Part shown: one piece after another, positions 34,165-42,246 of the stretch
Numbering within the stretch: the stretch's first letter is position 1
Layout of the letters: the number at the start of each line of letters is the position of its first letter
From: Rubrobacter indicoceani
Lineage (GTDB): Bacteria; Actinomycetota; Rubrobacteria; Rubrobacterales; Rubrobacteraceae
Length of the DNA stretch: 64,000 nucleotides
Direction: 5' to 3'
Assembly: GCF_003568865.1 (NCBI RefSeq)
Contig: NZ_CP031115.1
Coordinates: forward strand, 682,001 to 746,000
Translations under genes and position numbers: made by a program
Notes under the pieces: model-generated
What the model saw: only the letters and a program-made list of their open reading frames with translations
Databases searched by the model: none
What the model was told of the DNA's origin: nothing

Positions 34165-34536
34165 CTATCCGTCCCGCCCCCGCCGTTCGGGGCTCTCTAC
34201 CGGGGTGCCGTCCCTGTAGCGAACGAGGGGCTCCCGGTCCGGGGGTGCTTTGCCCGCCGGGAGGTTCTCCAGGTAGGGAAGAACCTCGCGCCTGAGGCGG
34301 GCGATGTCCAGGTTCCGGGTAGTGGGTTCGAAACCGCGCAGGTTGGCGAGTCCCTTGGTCAGGAGCCTCGACGCGCCGCGTCTGTTGCCCGCCCGGAGGT
34401 GGTGGAAGCCAACGCCCACCTGAAGGATGCCCTGGTAGAGAAGCCGGATGCCGTTCGGCTCCTCGCGCCATTGGTCTTCGAGGTATTCGTGGCACCGGTA
34501 GAACTCGCCCCGGTTAAAGAGCGAGATACCCTGCAG
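34165..34536 (-). CDS. DUF309 family protein
   Basis: About 120 residues. The core LQGISLFNRGEFYRCHEYLEDQWREE matches the DUF309 helix pattern (F-N-x-G-x-F/Y-x-C/A-H-E-x-L/W-E), followed by GILQVGVGFHHLRAGNRRGASRLLTKGLANL. Such small helical proteins are of unknown function. The frame is open upstream into the FmdB stop region, but only CTG codons (34536, 34617) serve as starts, so the N-terminus is uncertain. It is probably cotranscribed with FmdB. Confidence 0.72.
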   Translation of the reverse strand: MQGISLFNRGEFYRCHEYLEDQWREEPNGIRLLYQGILQVGVGFHHLRAGNRRGASRLLTKGLANLRGFEPTTRNLDIARLRREVLPYLENLPAGKAPPDREPLVRYRDGTPVESPERRGRDG

Positions 34537-34579
34537 AACCCTCCCGGGGAGCGGTTCCCCGGGCCGGACGCCGTCTTTG

Positions 34580-34825
34580 CTAGTGACAGCCGCAACCCGA
34601 GCCGCAGCCGCCGACAGCTCGCTGCGAGGACATCCGGGCGTCCATCATCGGGTTTGTACCGGAGTACGCGCTGCCGGACCCCATTGCCACGAACGTCGTC
34701 ATAACCCGCGCCGCGCTCTCTGAGCCGCACGCCGGACAGGAAGCCGGAGAATCGGCCTCGCTCATCGAGCGCATCAGGTCGAAACTGTCTGAACAATCCC
34801 CGCATTTGTACTCGTAGAGAGCCAT
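34580..34825 (-). CDS. FmdB family zinc-ribbon protein
   Basis: An 81-residue FmdB-type protein: start MALYEYKCGDCSDSFDLMRSM, then CPACGSESAARVM, giving four zinc Cys. The tail is Gly/Cys-rich and ends GCGSGCGCH. FmdB proteins were named for proposed regulation of formamidase genes; their general role is unclear. It overlaps or abuts the DUF309 frame. On the plus strand a short GC hairpin with a T-run lies just upstream (34848-34866), but no plus gene ends there. Confidence 0.9.
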   Translation of the reverse strand: MALYEYKCGDCSDSFDLMRSMSEADSPASCPACGSESAARVMTTFVAMGSGSAYSGTNPMMDARMSSQRAVGGCGSGCGCH

Positions 34826-34986
34826 CGCGTTCTACCGCCTTTCATCCCCGGAATGCTCCGGTTTTTACCCGCTCAACAGACCACCCGGTATTCTACCCTA
34901 CGCGGGTGAAGCATCGTCCGGGGCCGGGGGCGAGTTGAAGAAATCCCCCGGTCCGCTTAGAATCTCACGGCCCGCAAGGCATGTAT

Positions 34987-35059
34987 GGGCCCGTAGCTTA
35001 GTTGGGAGAGCGCCGCCCTTGCACGGCGGAGGTCGGGAGTTCGAGTCTCCCCGGGTCCA
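34987..35059 (+). tRNA. tRNA-Ala (anticodon TGC)
   Basis: A 73-base cloverleaf: acceptor GGGCCCG/CGGGTCC (one G.U), anticodon stem GCCGC..GCGGA around CTTGCAC, T-arm TTCGAGTC, discriminator A, no encoded CCA. The histidine kinase frame on the minus strand runs through it. Confidence 0.95.
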
Positions 35060-38000
35060 CTTCACCTTCCCCGACCCCGAACGAGGATGCTTCCAACTCC
35101 AGTACCCGCTGGACGAGAAGGAATTCCTTCTCCAGTTCGTCCAGGAGCAAGTCTGCGCCGCTGCGGTTGTCTCCGACGGTCAGCTTCTCTACGCGCGTAA
35201 GAACCTCCACTACCCTGTGGGCTCCGAGCGAAGAGGCGGAGCCTTTCATGGCGTGCGCTGTTTTGCGAGTCGCCGGGTCGTTTGCCCCGAGGCTCTTGCG
35301 GAGGTCGAGAAGCCGGGCGGAGAAGTCCTCCCGGAAGACCCGGACAAGCTCCCGGAGGATGTCCGGGTCTTCCGGGGTCTGCAGGAAGCGGAGGTCGGAG
35401 ATGACGCCGATGTCGAGAACCTCAGGGTCCGGCGGGTCGGAGACCTCCTGCTGCTGCGGCTCCTTGAAGAGCAGGGGTGGGGTTTCGTCTTCGAGGGTGA
35501 CGGCCCAGGCCTCGATAGCGGCGGTGAGGTTCGGGGACCGGACGGGTTTGGCGAGGTGGTCGTCCACGCCGGAGGCAAGGGCCTCTTCCCGGTCGCCCTT
35601 CATGGCGTTGGCGGTCATGGCGACTATCGGGGTGCGTCCGGGGGTGTTCGATTCCCGGCGGCGAATCTCCCTTGCCGCCTCATACCCGCTCATGCGGGGC
35701 ATCTGTATGTCCATGAATACAAGGGAGTACGATCTCTTTGAGTGGGCCTGCAGGGCTTCGAGGCCATCGTTGGCTATCTCGACCTTGCAGCCGAGGCGTT
35801 CGAGCATCCTGCGGGCCACCTTCTGGTTGACGGGGTTGTCTTCGACAAGAAGGACCCGGTACTTACTCCCGGCCCGGGGAGGGGGCGTCTGCCGGGCGTC
35901 GAGCGTCCGGGGCGGGCTTGCATCGGGCGGCTCGCCGGGGTCAAGGGCGGCGTAAGAGGTCAGGGTCCTGTAGAGTTCCGAGCGTCTGACGGGCTTTTTC
36001 AGGCAGGCGAAGACGCCGGAATCCAGGGCCTCGTGAAGCCCCTCTCGCTCCCCGACCCGGGAGAGCGCCACGACTCCGGTGTGCGGTATCCCGGGATCCC
36101 GGGCCACGCTCCGCTGAAACTCCGCCGCGCTCATGCCGGGCATGTCGAGCTCGACGAGGGCCAGGTCATACGGGTCTTCGAACGCGGCGTTCCGCAGTTC
36201 GAGAAGGGCCCCGGTCGGGTCCGCGCTCTCCCCGGAGGCAGCCCCCCAGCCCGCCACGAGCTTCCGAAGGACGCTGCGGTTCGTGGCGTTCTCGGCGACG
36301 ACAAGGACACTCATCCCCGAGAGGGGGGACATCTGCCCGTTCCCGCCGTTCTCCGGGGCGCCCTCGGCTGGTTCGGGCTCGAAGGGGATCTCAACGCAGA
36401 AAGTGCTCCCGACGCCGGGTTCGCTTCTGACGTCTATATCGCCGCCCATCAGGTCCGCGAGCTGGCGGGAGACCGTCAGGCCGAGGCCGGTGCCGCCGTA
36501 GCGCCGGGTCACGGAGCTGTCGGCCTGTGAGAAAGAGCCGAAGATGTGGCGCTGCTGCTCCTCGGACATCCCGATGCCGGTGTCGCGGACCACGAACCGC
36601 AGCCGGTTTCCAGCGGTCAGACCAACGGAGAGAAAGACCTCGCCTCTGTTCGTAAACTTCGCGGCGTTGCCCAGCAGGTTTACAAGGATCTGGCGAATCC
36701 GGACGGGATCTCCCATAAGCATCGTCGGGATCTCCTGCTCGATAAAACACGCAAGCTCCACGCCCTTCTCGTGGAGGCGACCGGATACAAGGGCCAGGGT
36801 CTGCTCCACAAGCTCCGGGAGATCGTAGGAGACGTGCTCCAGCTCCAGCTTGCCCGCCTCAATCTTCGAGAAGTCAAGGATGTCGTTGATGATCCCAAGA
36901 AGCGACTCCCCGGAGTAGCGGACGGTCTTTGCGTACTCGCGCTGCTCTTCGGTAAGGTCCGTCGAGAGCAGGAGCTCGGTCATCCCGATAACGCCGTTCA
37001 TCGGCGTCCTTATCTCGTGTGACATGTTGGCGAGAAACTGGCTTTTGGCCCGGTTTGCCTCTTCGGCCTCACCGCGGGCCCTTCCAGCCTCGGCTTCGGC
37101 CTCTTTTCGGGCGGTGAAGTCGCGCATTATTTTTAACCCCCCGACTATCCGGCCGCTCCGGTCGTAAAGCGGGGAGGAGGTGGATGAGATGTACAAGAGC
37201 CGACCCTCTTCAGCCTTCAGGGTCTCCTCGGAGTTCCTGACTACCTCGTTGAGATCCATCGCCCGGAGCAGGCTCTCGTGAAGCCCGGAGCGAACGACCC
37301 CGGTCGAGAAATCCTCGGCGAGGCCTCCGGCTCCGGTCGCCCCGGTGGTGGAGGGCTTCGACAGGACCATCATCAGGGCCGCGTCGTTAAAGTAGGTGAC
37401 CTCGCCCTTGCGGTCTATTGTGAAGAGCGGGTCTTCTATCCCCTCGACGAGCGTCCTGACCCGCTCGCTCTGTAGCTGAATCTGACCGACCATCGCGACA
37501 AAAGCCTGACGGACATCCTCCAGCTCGCTGGCCCCCGAGCGTACCTCGCGGTTCTCGTCGCGCCACTCCGCAAGCGCTTCGTATCCGTTGTCCAGGCCGC
37601 GTCCTTCCCGGACTTCAAGCATGAGGCTGGTCTTTCTGGCCTCGTCCCGGAGCCGCTCCATCGGGAAGACCACGCTCCGACGAACGTAGACCAGGGAAAG
37701 AAGGCCCAGAGCCAAGGAGAGAAGGCCCAGAAGAGCGGCCAGCGACATCTGGGAGACGATGGAGGACCTTGTCTGCTCCACGGAGGCGTTACGGGCCAGC
37801 AGAGCCTGGGCCTCCAGCTCGGAGAAGATCTCCCGGGCGGCGTCCATCTCGGGCTTCGTATCTTCGATGAGAAGGGCGTCGGGGTCCTGCACTCCCTGCG
37901 AGCGGAGTTCTATCTGGCGTTTGAAGAGGCCCAGGATCGTAGCGTACCGGTCCTCCAGCCGGTCTATGTCCTCCGGCGGTATAACGCTGCCGCCGCCATC

Positions 38001-38336
38001 GCGCCCGCTTGAGTTGCTGAGAGCGTTTAGGTCGCGGAGGTGCTGCAGGTCGTTCTCGAAGCGAAACCGCCCCGTGCGGTACGGTTCAAGGAAGCTGTCG
38101 TTGCGGCTCAGGAGGTAGCCGCGCTTGCCCGTCTCGATGTTCAGAAGGTCTACCTTGAGCTGCTGCACCTCCTCGTAGATGTCGGTGGCCCGCTGCTGGC
38201 GCTCAAGGTCCACGGAGAAGACCTTGTAGGACTCGAAGATCACGAACCCGACAAGCAGAAGCTCCAGCAGAAGGAGCAGCAGAAAGGCGAGCGAGAGCCG
38301 GGTTCGTCCCGATTTGAAACGCCCGGCTGATTTCAT
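34998..38336 (-). CDS. Hybrid sensor histidine kinase: CHASE3-PAS-HisKA-HATPase-REC-REC-HPt
   Basis: A 1112-residue membrane hybrid kinase. Order: TM1 (about 14-36), CHASE3 (about 40-190; IETGKRGYLLSRNDSFLEPY), TM2 (about 196-217), PAS (about 290-400), HisKA with His near 440 (NMSHEIRTPMNGVIGM), HATPase (DTGIGMS, GGTGLGLTVSRQLADLMGG). A degenerate receiver has Glu at the phospho-acceptor place (residue 729, VELDMPGM) and lacks the acidic pair. Next is a canonical receiver (Asp near 876, FMDIQMPRM) and an HPt with His near 1028 (KTAHAMKGSASSLG). The last 20 or so residues are encoded antisense to tRNA-Ala. CHASE3 senses an unknown extracellular signal. Confidence 0.93.
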   Translation of the reverse strand: MKSAGRFKSGRTRLSLAFLLLLLLELLLVGFVIFESYKVFSVDLERQQRATDIYEEVQQLKVDLLNIETGKRGYLLSRNDSFLEPYRTGRFRFENDLQHLRDLNALSNSSGRDGGGSVIPPEDIDRLEDRYATILGLFKRQIELRSQGVQDPDALLIEDTKPEMDAAREIFSELEAQALLARNASVEQTRSSIVSQMSLAALLGLLSLALGLLSLVYVRRSVVFPMERLRDEARKTSLMLEVREGRGLDNGYEALAEWRDENREVRSGASELEDVRQAFVAMVGQIQLQSERVRTLVEGIEDPLFTIDRKGEVTYFNDAALMMVLSKPSTTGATGAGGLAEDFSTGVVRSGLHESLLRAMDLNEVVRNSEETLKAEEGRLLYISSTSSPLYDRSGRIVGGLKIMRDFTARKEAEAEAGRARGEAEEANRAKSQFLANMSHEIRTPMNGVIGMTELLLSTDLTEEQREYAKTVRYSGESLLGIINDILDFSKIEAGKLELEHVSYDLPELVEQTLALVSGRLHEKGVELACFIEQEIPTMLMGDPVRIRQILVNLLGNAAKFTNRGEVFLSVGLTAGNRLRFVVRDTGIGMSEEQQRHIFGSFSQADSSVTRRYGGTGLGLTVSRQLADLMGGDIDVRSEPGVGSTFCVEIPFEPEPAEGAPENGGNGQMSPLSGMSVLVVAENATNRSVLRKLVAGWGAASGESADPTGALLELRNAAFEDPYDLALVELDMPGMSAAEFQRSVARDPGIPHTGVVALSRVGEREGLHEALDSGVFACLKKPVRRSELYRTLTSYAALDPGEPPDASPPRTLDARQTPPPRAGSKYRVLLVEDNPVNQKVARRMLERLGCKVEIANDGLEALQAHSKRSYSLVFMDIQMPRMSGYEAAREIRRRESNTPGRTPIVAMTANAMKGDREEALASGVDDHLAKPVRSPNLTAAIEAWAVTLEDETPPLLFKEPQQQEVSDPPDPEVLDIGVISDLRFLQTPEDPDILRELVRVFREDFSARLLDLRKSLGANDPATRKTAHAMKGSASSLGAHRVVEVLTRVEKLTVGDNRSGADLLLDELEKEFLLVQRVLELEASSFGVGEGEVDPGRLELPTSAVQGRRSPN

Positions 38337-38567
38337 CCGCCCTCTACCCCCGTACTCAAAACCCGACCTTTATCGGAAAACCGCACACGCCCCGCGCAGA
38401 CCGAAAGCCGTACGCTTCTGCATACAAGTCCTTTTATCGGTCTATCCAACTAGATTCTGAAATCCGGGCAGATACAGGCCGGCTCTCGCCGACGGACCGT
38501 GTGCGGGCTGGGCCCGGCCCGATCTATCCCGGATGTCAGGCTCCACACCCGGGATTCTAGTGTTCCG

Positions 38568-39566
38568 TTACGGTCTGCGCGAATAGCGACCGATAAGGGC
38601 TGCTCCAACTACCGCGAGCCCGACCGCGCCGCCGATAAGGGCCGGCCCTCCGGTGTCGGGGAGGACACCGCGGACGCGATCCACCGGGGTTGGACGGATC
38701 GCCCCGGTCTGCTCGTAGGTATTGGAGATGTTTATGTTGTAGGTGTCACCTATGTAACTGTAGACTTGATCCGGAGTGTAGTCATAGTAACGATATCCGA
38801 GCCAACCGCAAACGCAGATGTAGCACTCGTAGAAGCTGATCCATCCGTCCCCGTCGAGGTCGAAGAGCAGTATTTCGACGGTTCTGCCATCGGGCAGTTC
38901 GCAGAGAACGACGCCATCGTAGATGTCCAGGATGTTGACCGTGGTGGTCTGCTCGAAGATGGTTATCGTCATCTGGTCCCCCGGTGCGGGTGGCGCTGCC
39001 TCGGGGTCTTGCGGCGGTATCTTCTCCAACGGTGTGGAAGAACCGCCATCCGTGCCACTACCATCACCGTCACTGCCTTCGGGATCGCCCGAGCCGGGTT
39101 CTTCGCCTGAGCCGGGTTCGTTCTCCGAAGGTGTAACACCCGGGGATTCTTCGTCCGTGGTTTCCTCGCCGGTCATTTCTTCGTTCGTAGACTCTTCGTT
39201 CGTGGCCTCTTCGTCGAAGTCGTCCGTGATCTCCGGCATCGTGCTTTCCGGGCCGAAGTCGCTGTCTGTCGAGGTGCTTTCCTCATCCCCTACGGTATAT
39301 TCGTCCTCAAAGCTCGTTTCTTCGTATGGATCATCCCCGTAAAAGTCCTCGTCTTCATAGGACTCATCTTCGTAAAGGTCTTCGTCTTCGTAGGAGTCGT
39401 TGTACTGGTCGTCGCTTACAGAGGAATCGTCGTCGGACGAGAGCGAGGTGCTTTCTCCGGCGTCCTCGTAGCTATCGAACAAGCTCTGCGCGCCCGATAC
39501 CGTCGGAAAGGTCACCGAACCGAAAAGAAACCCCAACATCGCCAGCCATACCATCGCTCTTCGCAT
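38568..39566 (-). CDS. LPxTG cell-wall-anchored acidic protein with EF-hand-like loop
   Basis: A protein of about 332 residues. A signal peptide (MRRAMVWLAMLGFLFGSVTF...SGAQS) precedes a very acidic Tyr/Asp/Glu stalk with repeated YEDE-type units (about 30-90), then a Glu/Ser/Thr/Gly-rich stretch to about 185. A folded segment of about 100 residues carries a calcium-loop-like DLDGDGWISFYE and clustered Cys (ECYICVCG). It ends with LPDTG, a hydrophobic helix and RRP, the sortase signal. ATG 39566 has AGGAGG upstream. No sortase is in the window. It is probably a wall-linked Ca2+-binding or adhesin-like protein; I know no named family. Confidence 0.85.
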   Translation of the reverse strand: MRRAMVWLAMLGFLFGSVTFPTVSGAQSLFDSYEDAGESTSLSSDDDSSVSDDQYNDSYEDEDLYEDESYEDEDFYGDDPYEETSFEDEYTVGDEESTSTDSDFGPESTMPEITDDFDEEATNEESTNEEMTGEETTDEESPGVTPSENEPGSGEEPGSGDPEGSDGDGSGTDGGSSTPLEKIPPQDPEAAPPAPGDQMTITIFEQTTTVNILDIYDGVVLCELPDGRTVEILLFDLDGDGWISFYECYICVCGWLGYRYYDYTPDQVYSYIGDTYNINISNTYEQTGAIRPTPVDRVRGVLPDTGGPALIGGAVGLAVVGAALIGRYSRRP

Positions 39567-39816
39567 GCCCTTCGTCCTCCTGACAGTACGTTCTCCGTTT
39601 GACTGCTCCGATGCGTCCGGAAGATATCGAAACTCCACCGGCGTGTTCCCCGGATACGGGATCCGGTGGGAAATCGCCCTCCAGAACCTTGCGAAGTATC
39701 TGTGAGTCTCCCCTGCATGCTGACAAGCAAAGTGATGCTAGCAACCAAACTCGGAGAAAACATCATTCAATTTACGTATTTTCAGGCGAAGCCGGAATAG
39801 AAACGGAGAGAAGAAG

Positions 39817-39889
39817 TGGACCCGGCGAGACTCGAACTCGCGGCCTCTGCCATGCGAAGGCAGCGCTCTCCCAACTGAGCTACGGGCCC
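39817..39889 (-). tRNA. tRNA-Ala (anticodon CGC)
   Basis: A 73-base cloverleaf on the minus strand: acceptor GGGCCCG/CGGGTCC, anticodon loop TTCGCAT (CGC), T-arm GTTCGAGTC, discriminator A. The acceptor is identical to tRNA-Ala(TGC) at 34987. Confidence 0.95.
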
Positions 39890-40042
39890 AACAGCATGAG
39901 AGGTTAGCACATCGTCGTCGGGTTTGGGACGCTCGGACGGCTTCCTTTACAGAGGCAGAGCAGGAGTCACGGACCGCTCGTATCCGAAGGACGCCCGGGG
40001 GAAAGGGTAACGGCGAGCGCACTCACGGTAGAAGAGAAATAT

Positions 40043-40067
40043 CGTGTGAGCCTCTCGGACTCACACG
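40043..40067 (-). terminator. Candidate intrinsic terminator of the carbonic anhydrase gene
   Basis: CGTGTGAG (40043-40050) pairs perfectly with CTCACACG (40060-40067). Read on the minus strand it is followed by ATATTTCTCTT, a mediocre U-tract, and lies 26 bases after the gene's stop. Confidence 0.6.
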
Positions 40068-40092
40068 ACGACCGGCACGATGCGACGCGGGT

Positions 40093-40584
40093 TCAGGAGA
40101 CTTCGCGGAGCCCACCGGTTTCGACATCGTAGACAAAGCCTCGCACGGCGTCCTTGTTCGGGATAAACGGGCTTGCCTTTATGCGGGCGATGGACTGGCG
40201 CACGTTCTCGTCGAGGTCGGGGAAGGATTCAAGAGAGAAAGGCGGACGAATGCCTGTTTCGCTCTGGATCTGGTCTTTCAGCTGATCGTCGGTGAAGGTC
40301 AACATCCCGCACCCGGTGTGGTGTATGAGGATGATCTCGGTTGTCCCGAGAAGCCTCTGGCTGATCATAAGCGACCGGATTTCATCGTCGGTTATGACCC
40401 CGCCCGCGTTTCTTATAACGTGCGCGTCGCCTTCTGTGAGGCCGAGCATCCCGTATACGTTGAGCCGTGCGTCCATGCACGCAACGACCGCTACGCCCTT
40501 CGTCGGAGGTATCGGGAGGTCCTTTTTGTCGAACCCCTCCACGTACGCCTCGTTGTTTTTGAGCAGATCATCCGTCGCGCTCAT
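40093..40584 (-). CDS. Beta-class carbonic anhydrase
   Basis: A 163-residue beta-carbonic anhydrase. Zinc ligands and dyad are in VVACMDARL (Cys, Asp-Arg) and IHHTGCGM (His, Cys). HVIRNAGGVITDDEIRSLMISQRLLGT follows the pattern of the short mycobacterial Rv1284-like branch. It interconverts CO2 and bicarbonate. The start is ATG 40584, next to AAGGAGG; the longer frame lacks support. It lies just downstream of the Rieske gene on the same strand, 43 bases from it. Confidence 0.93.
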   Translation of the reverse strand: MSATDDLLKNNEAYVEGFDKKDLPIPPTKGVAVVACMDARLNVYGMLGLTEGDAHVIRNAGGVITDDEIRSLMISQRLLGTTEIILIHHTGCGMLTFTDDQLKDQIQSETGIRPPFSLESFPDLDENVRQSIARIKASPFIPNKDAVRGFVYDVETGGLREVS

Positions 40585-40626
40585 CTGGCCTCCTTGCACC
40601 GCTTTTACCGCAACCACCGGATTTAC

Positions 40627-41043
40627 TCACACCAGGACCAGAACTTCACCGTTTAAAACCTCTACCGGGTAGGTTTTCAGGCGCATCCGCTCTGGCTCGG
40701 ACACCGACCCGCCCGTATCGAGGTCGAACTCGAAGTTGTGCCAGGGGCAGACGATAACGCAGCGTTCCCTCTGATAATGCTCCCCGACCCTGTCTCCGTG
40801 CCACATCCGCTCGACCTTGCCGTCCGACATCCTTGCGGCTTCGTGCGGGCAGGTGTTCGCAACCGCCCGGAGCTTCCCGCCGACCCGCGCCACGACTATC
40901 CGGCGTCCCCCGACCTTGAACGGGCGCATCCCGCCCTCCGGGACTTCCTCCAGGCGGCAGACAAAGTGCCACCTGTTGCGCTCCTTTACCTTCGGTGCAG
41001 GGTCGGGGTAGACCTGAACGTCGGGTTTATAGGGCGAGATCAT
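40627..41043 (-). CDS. Rieske [2Fe-2S] domain protein
   Basis: A 138-residue single-domain Rieske protein. The cluster motifs are CPHEAARM and CPWHNFEFDL, giving two Cys and two His. It has no signal peptide or membrane anchor, so it is a soluble ferredoxin-type component or a regulatory subunit. The start overlaps the end of the upstream amidohydrolase gene by 17 bases, which links the two functionally. Probably an electron carrier or small partner for an oxidative pathway; the oxygenase itself is not in the window. Confidence 0.9.
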   Translation of the reverse strand: MISPYKPDVQVYPDPAPKVKERNRWHFVCRLEEVPEGGMRPFKVGGRRIVVARVGGKLRAVANTCPHEAARMSDGKVERMWHGDRVGEHYQRERCVIVCPWHNFEFDLDTGGSVSEPERMRLKTYPVEVLNGEVLVLV

Positions 41044-42127
41044 AGAAGCTCCTTGCGTTGTCGAAGAGGATCTTCCGCCTCAGGTCTTTCGGGAAGCTCC
41101 CCGGAAAGACGTGGTGCGGTGAGTCGAAGTCCCAGTGCGGGTAATCGGTGGCGAACATAAGAAACTCGTCCGAGCCGATCATCTCGAACATCTGGTAGAG
41201 GTGCTTAGGGTCTTCGGGAAACTCCATCGGCTGCGTCGAGAACCGCACGTGTTCGCGGATGTACTGACTCGGCATCCGCTTTACCCAGGGGATTTCCCTG
41301 CGGAGGCTCCGGTAGTTGTGGTCGAACCGCCACATAAGAGACGGAACCCACGTCCAGCTTGATTCGATCATGGCCACCCTGGTGCCAGGAAATCTGTCGA
41401 AGACGCCGTGCGCTATCAGCCCGACCAGCTGACACTGCCACGCCTGGCTTATGTTTGTGTGCCACTCGATGTAGTACGGCGGGTGCCCGACCGCCGTAGC
41501 GGTGTGGTTTGTCTGATGGAACCCGACGACGAGGTTGTTTCTCTGCGCCGCCTCGAAGATGGGGTAGTAGAACTCTCTGCCGTAGACCTCGCTCGATGAG
41601 GCGGGCAACGCGACCTGAACAAAGCGCGGGTCGCTGCCGAGCCGGTCTATCTCGCGGGCGGCCTGCTCCGGCTGCTGCGCCGCGATGGTTATCGTTGCCC
41701 GGAAACGGTTGTCCTTCTCGAGCCAGTTCTCGATCAGCCAGTCGTTGTACGCCCTCGCCAGGGCCGTCGCGAACTCCGGCTGGGTTTTGAGATCCGAAGG
41801 ATAGAACGCCGGGTAGAGGATGGCCGCGCTCATGTCGTACTTGTCCAGCAGTTGCTCGCGCATCATCTCGTAGCTGGAACCCGCCGGGCTCCCGTTGTCC
41901 GTGACCGCCTCGGACATCGCCACGCCCGAAACCTGCGGGTAGGAGTACTGAAATCCCCCGATGCCGCCCCAACCGTCCGTCGCAGCGACCCGACCCCGCC
42001 AAGGCTCCGAAAGATACGGTACGAGGTCCCGCTCGGAGGTCATCAACTCGTGGACGTCCGTGTCTATAACCCGCGTCTCGCTCCGCCGCCCGACCCAACC
42101 CTCTCGTCCCCACAAAACATCCGTCAT
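41027..42127 (-). CDS. Amidohydrolase family protein (ACMSD/decarboxylase-like)
   Basis: A 366-residue TIM-barrel amidohydrolase_2 protein. The first metal site is VIDTDVHEL; later AILYPAFYP and GFHQTNHTA follow, and the C-terminal FATDYPHWDFDSPH carries the catalytic Asp. Relatives of this branch hydrolyse or decarboxylate aromatic-pathway compounds. Start ATG 42127 follows AAAGGTGGGG; the alternative at 42145 is less supported. It is the first gene of an operon with the Rieske protein. An AT-rich palindromic block lies upstream at 42158-42187. Confidence 0.88.
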   Translation of the reverse strand: MTDVLWGREGWVGRRSETRVIDTDVHELMTSERDLVPYLSEPWRGRVAATDGWGGIGGFQYSYPQVSGVAMSEAVTDNGSPAGSSYEMMREQLLDKYDMSAAILYPAFYPSDLKTQPEFATALARAYNDWLIENWLEKDNRFRATITIAAQQPEQAAREIDRLGSDPRFVQVALPASSSEVYGREFYYPIFEAAQRNNLVVGFHQTNHTATAVGHPPYYIEWHTNISQAWQCQLVGLIAHGVFDRFPGTRVAMIESSWTWVPSLMWRFDHNYRSLRREIPWVKRMPSQYIREHVRFSTQPMEFPEDPKHLYQMFEMIGSDEFLMFATDYPHWDFDSPHHVFPGSFPKDLRRKILFDNARSFYDLAL

Positions 42128-42157
42128 AGCCCCACCTTTCAGCATACCAGTCGCTTT

Positions 42158-42187
42158 GATAACTTTATCTACTTATATAACAGACAA
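42158..42187. promoter_or_regulatory. AT-rich operator-like block upstream of the amidohydrolase gene
   Basis: In an otherwise GC-rich sequence this stretch is dominated by A/T. It contains the perfect palindrome GATAACTTTATC-type core (GATAA..TTATC, 42158-42169), TTATATAA (42173-42180, both strands) and TTGTCT on the minus strand at 42187-42182. A promoter with an overlapping repressor site is plausible. No precise -10/-35 pair is secure. Confidence 0.4.
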
Positions 42188-42246
42188 TAGGGACATAGTA
42201 GCGTTACGTGGGGTGAACTTCAAGGGTCCGGGCGGGAGTTTCGGGG

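Noticed and set aside
34848-34866. Plus-strand hairpin CCGGA..TCCGG followed by TTTTT
   Set aside because: No plus-strand gene or tRNA ends nearby; both neighbouring genes are on the minus strand, so it has no evident client. Mentioned only under FmdB.
34987-39889. Recombination between the two tRNA-Ala genes 4.8 kb apart in inverted orientation
   Set aside because: The shared stretch is limited to tRNA-conserved positions, so it is not evidence of inversion or an island boundary.
42158-42187. An exact -10/-35 pair for the amidohydrolase promoter
   Set aside because: TTGTCT has no acceptable -10 at 16-18 bases; TATAAG has no -35 in place. Only a general operator/promoter call is supported.
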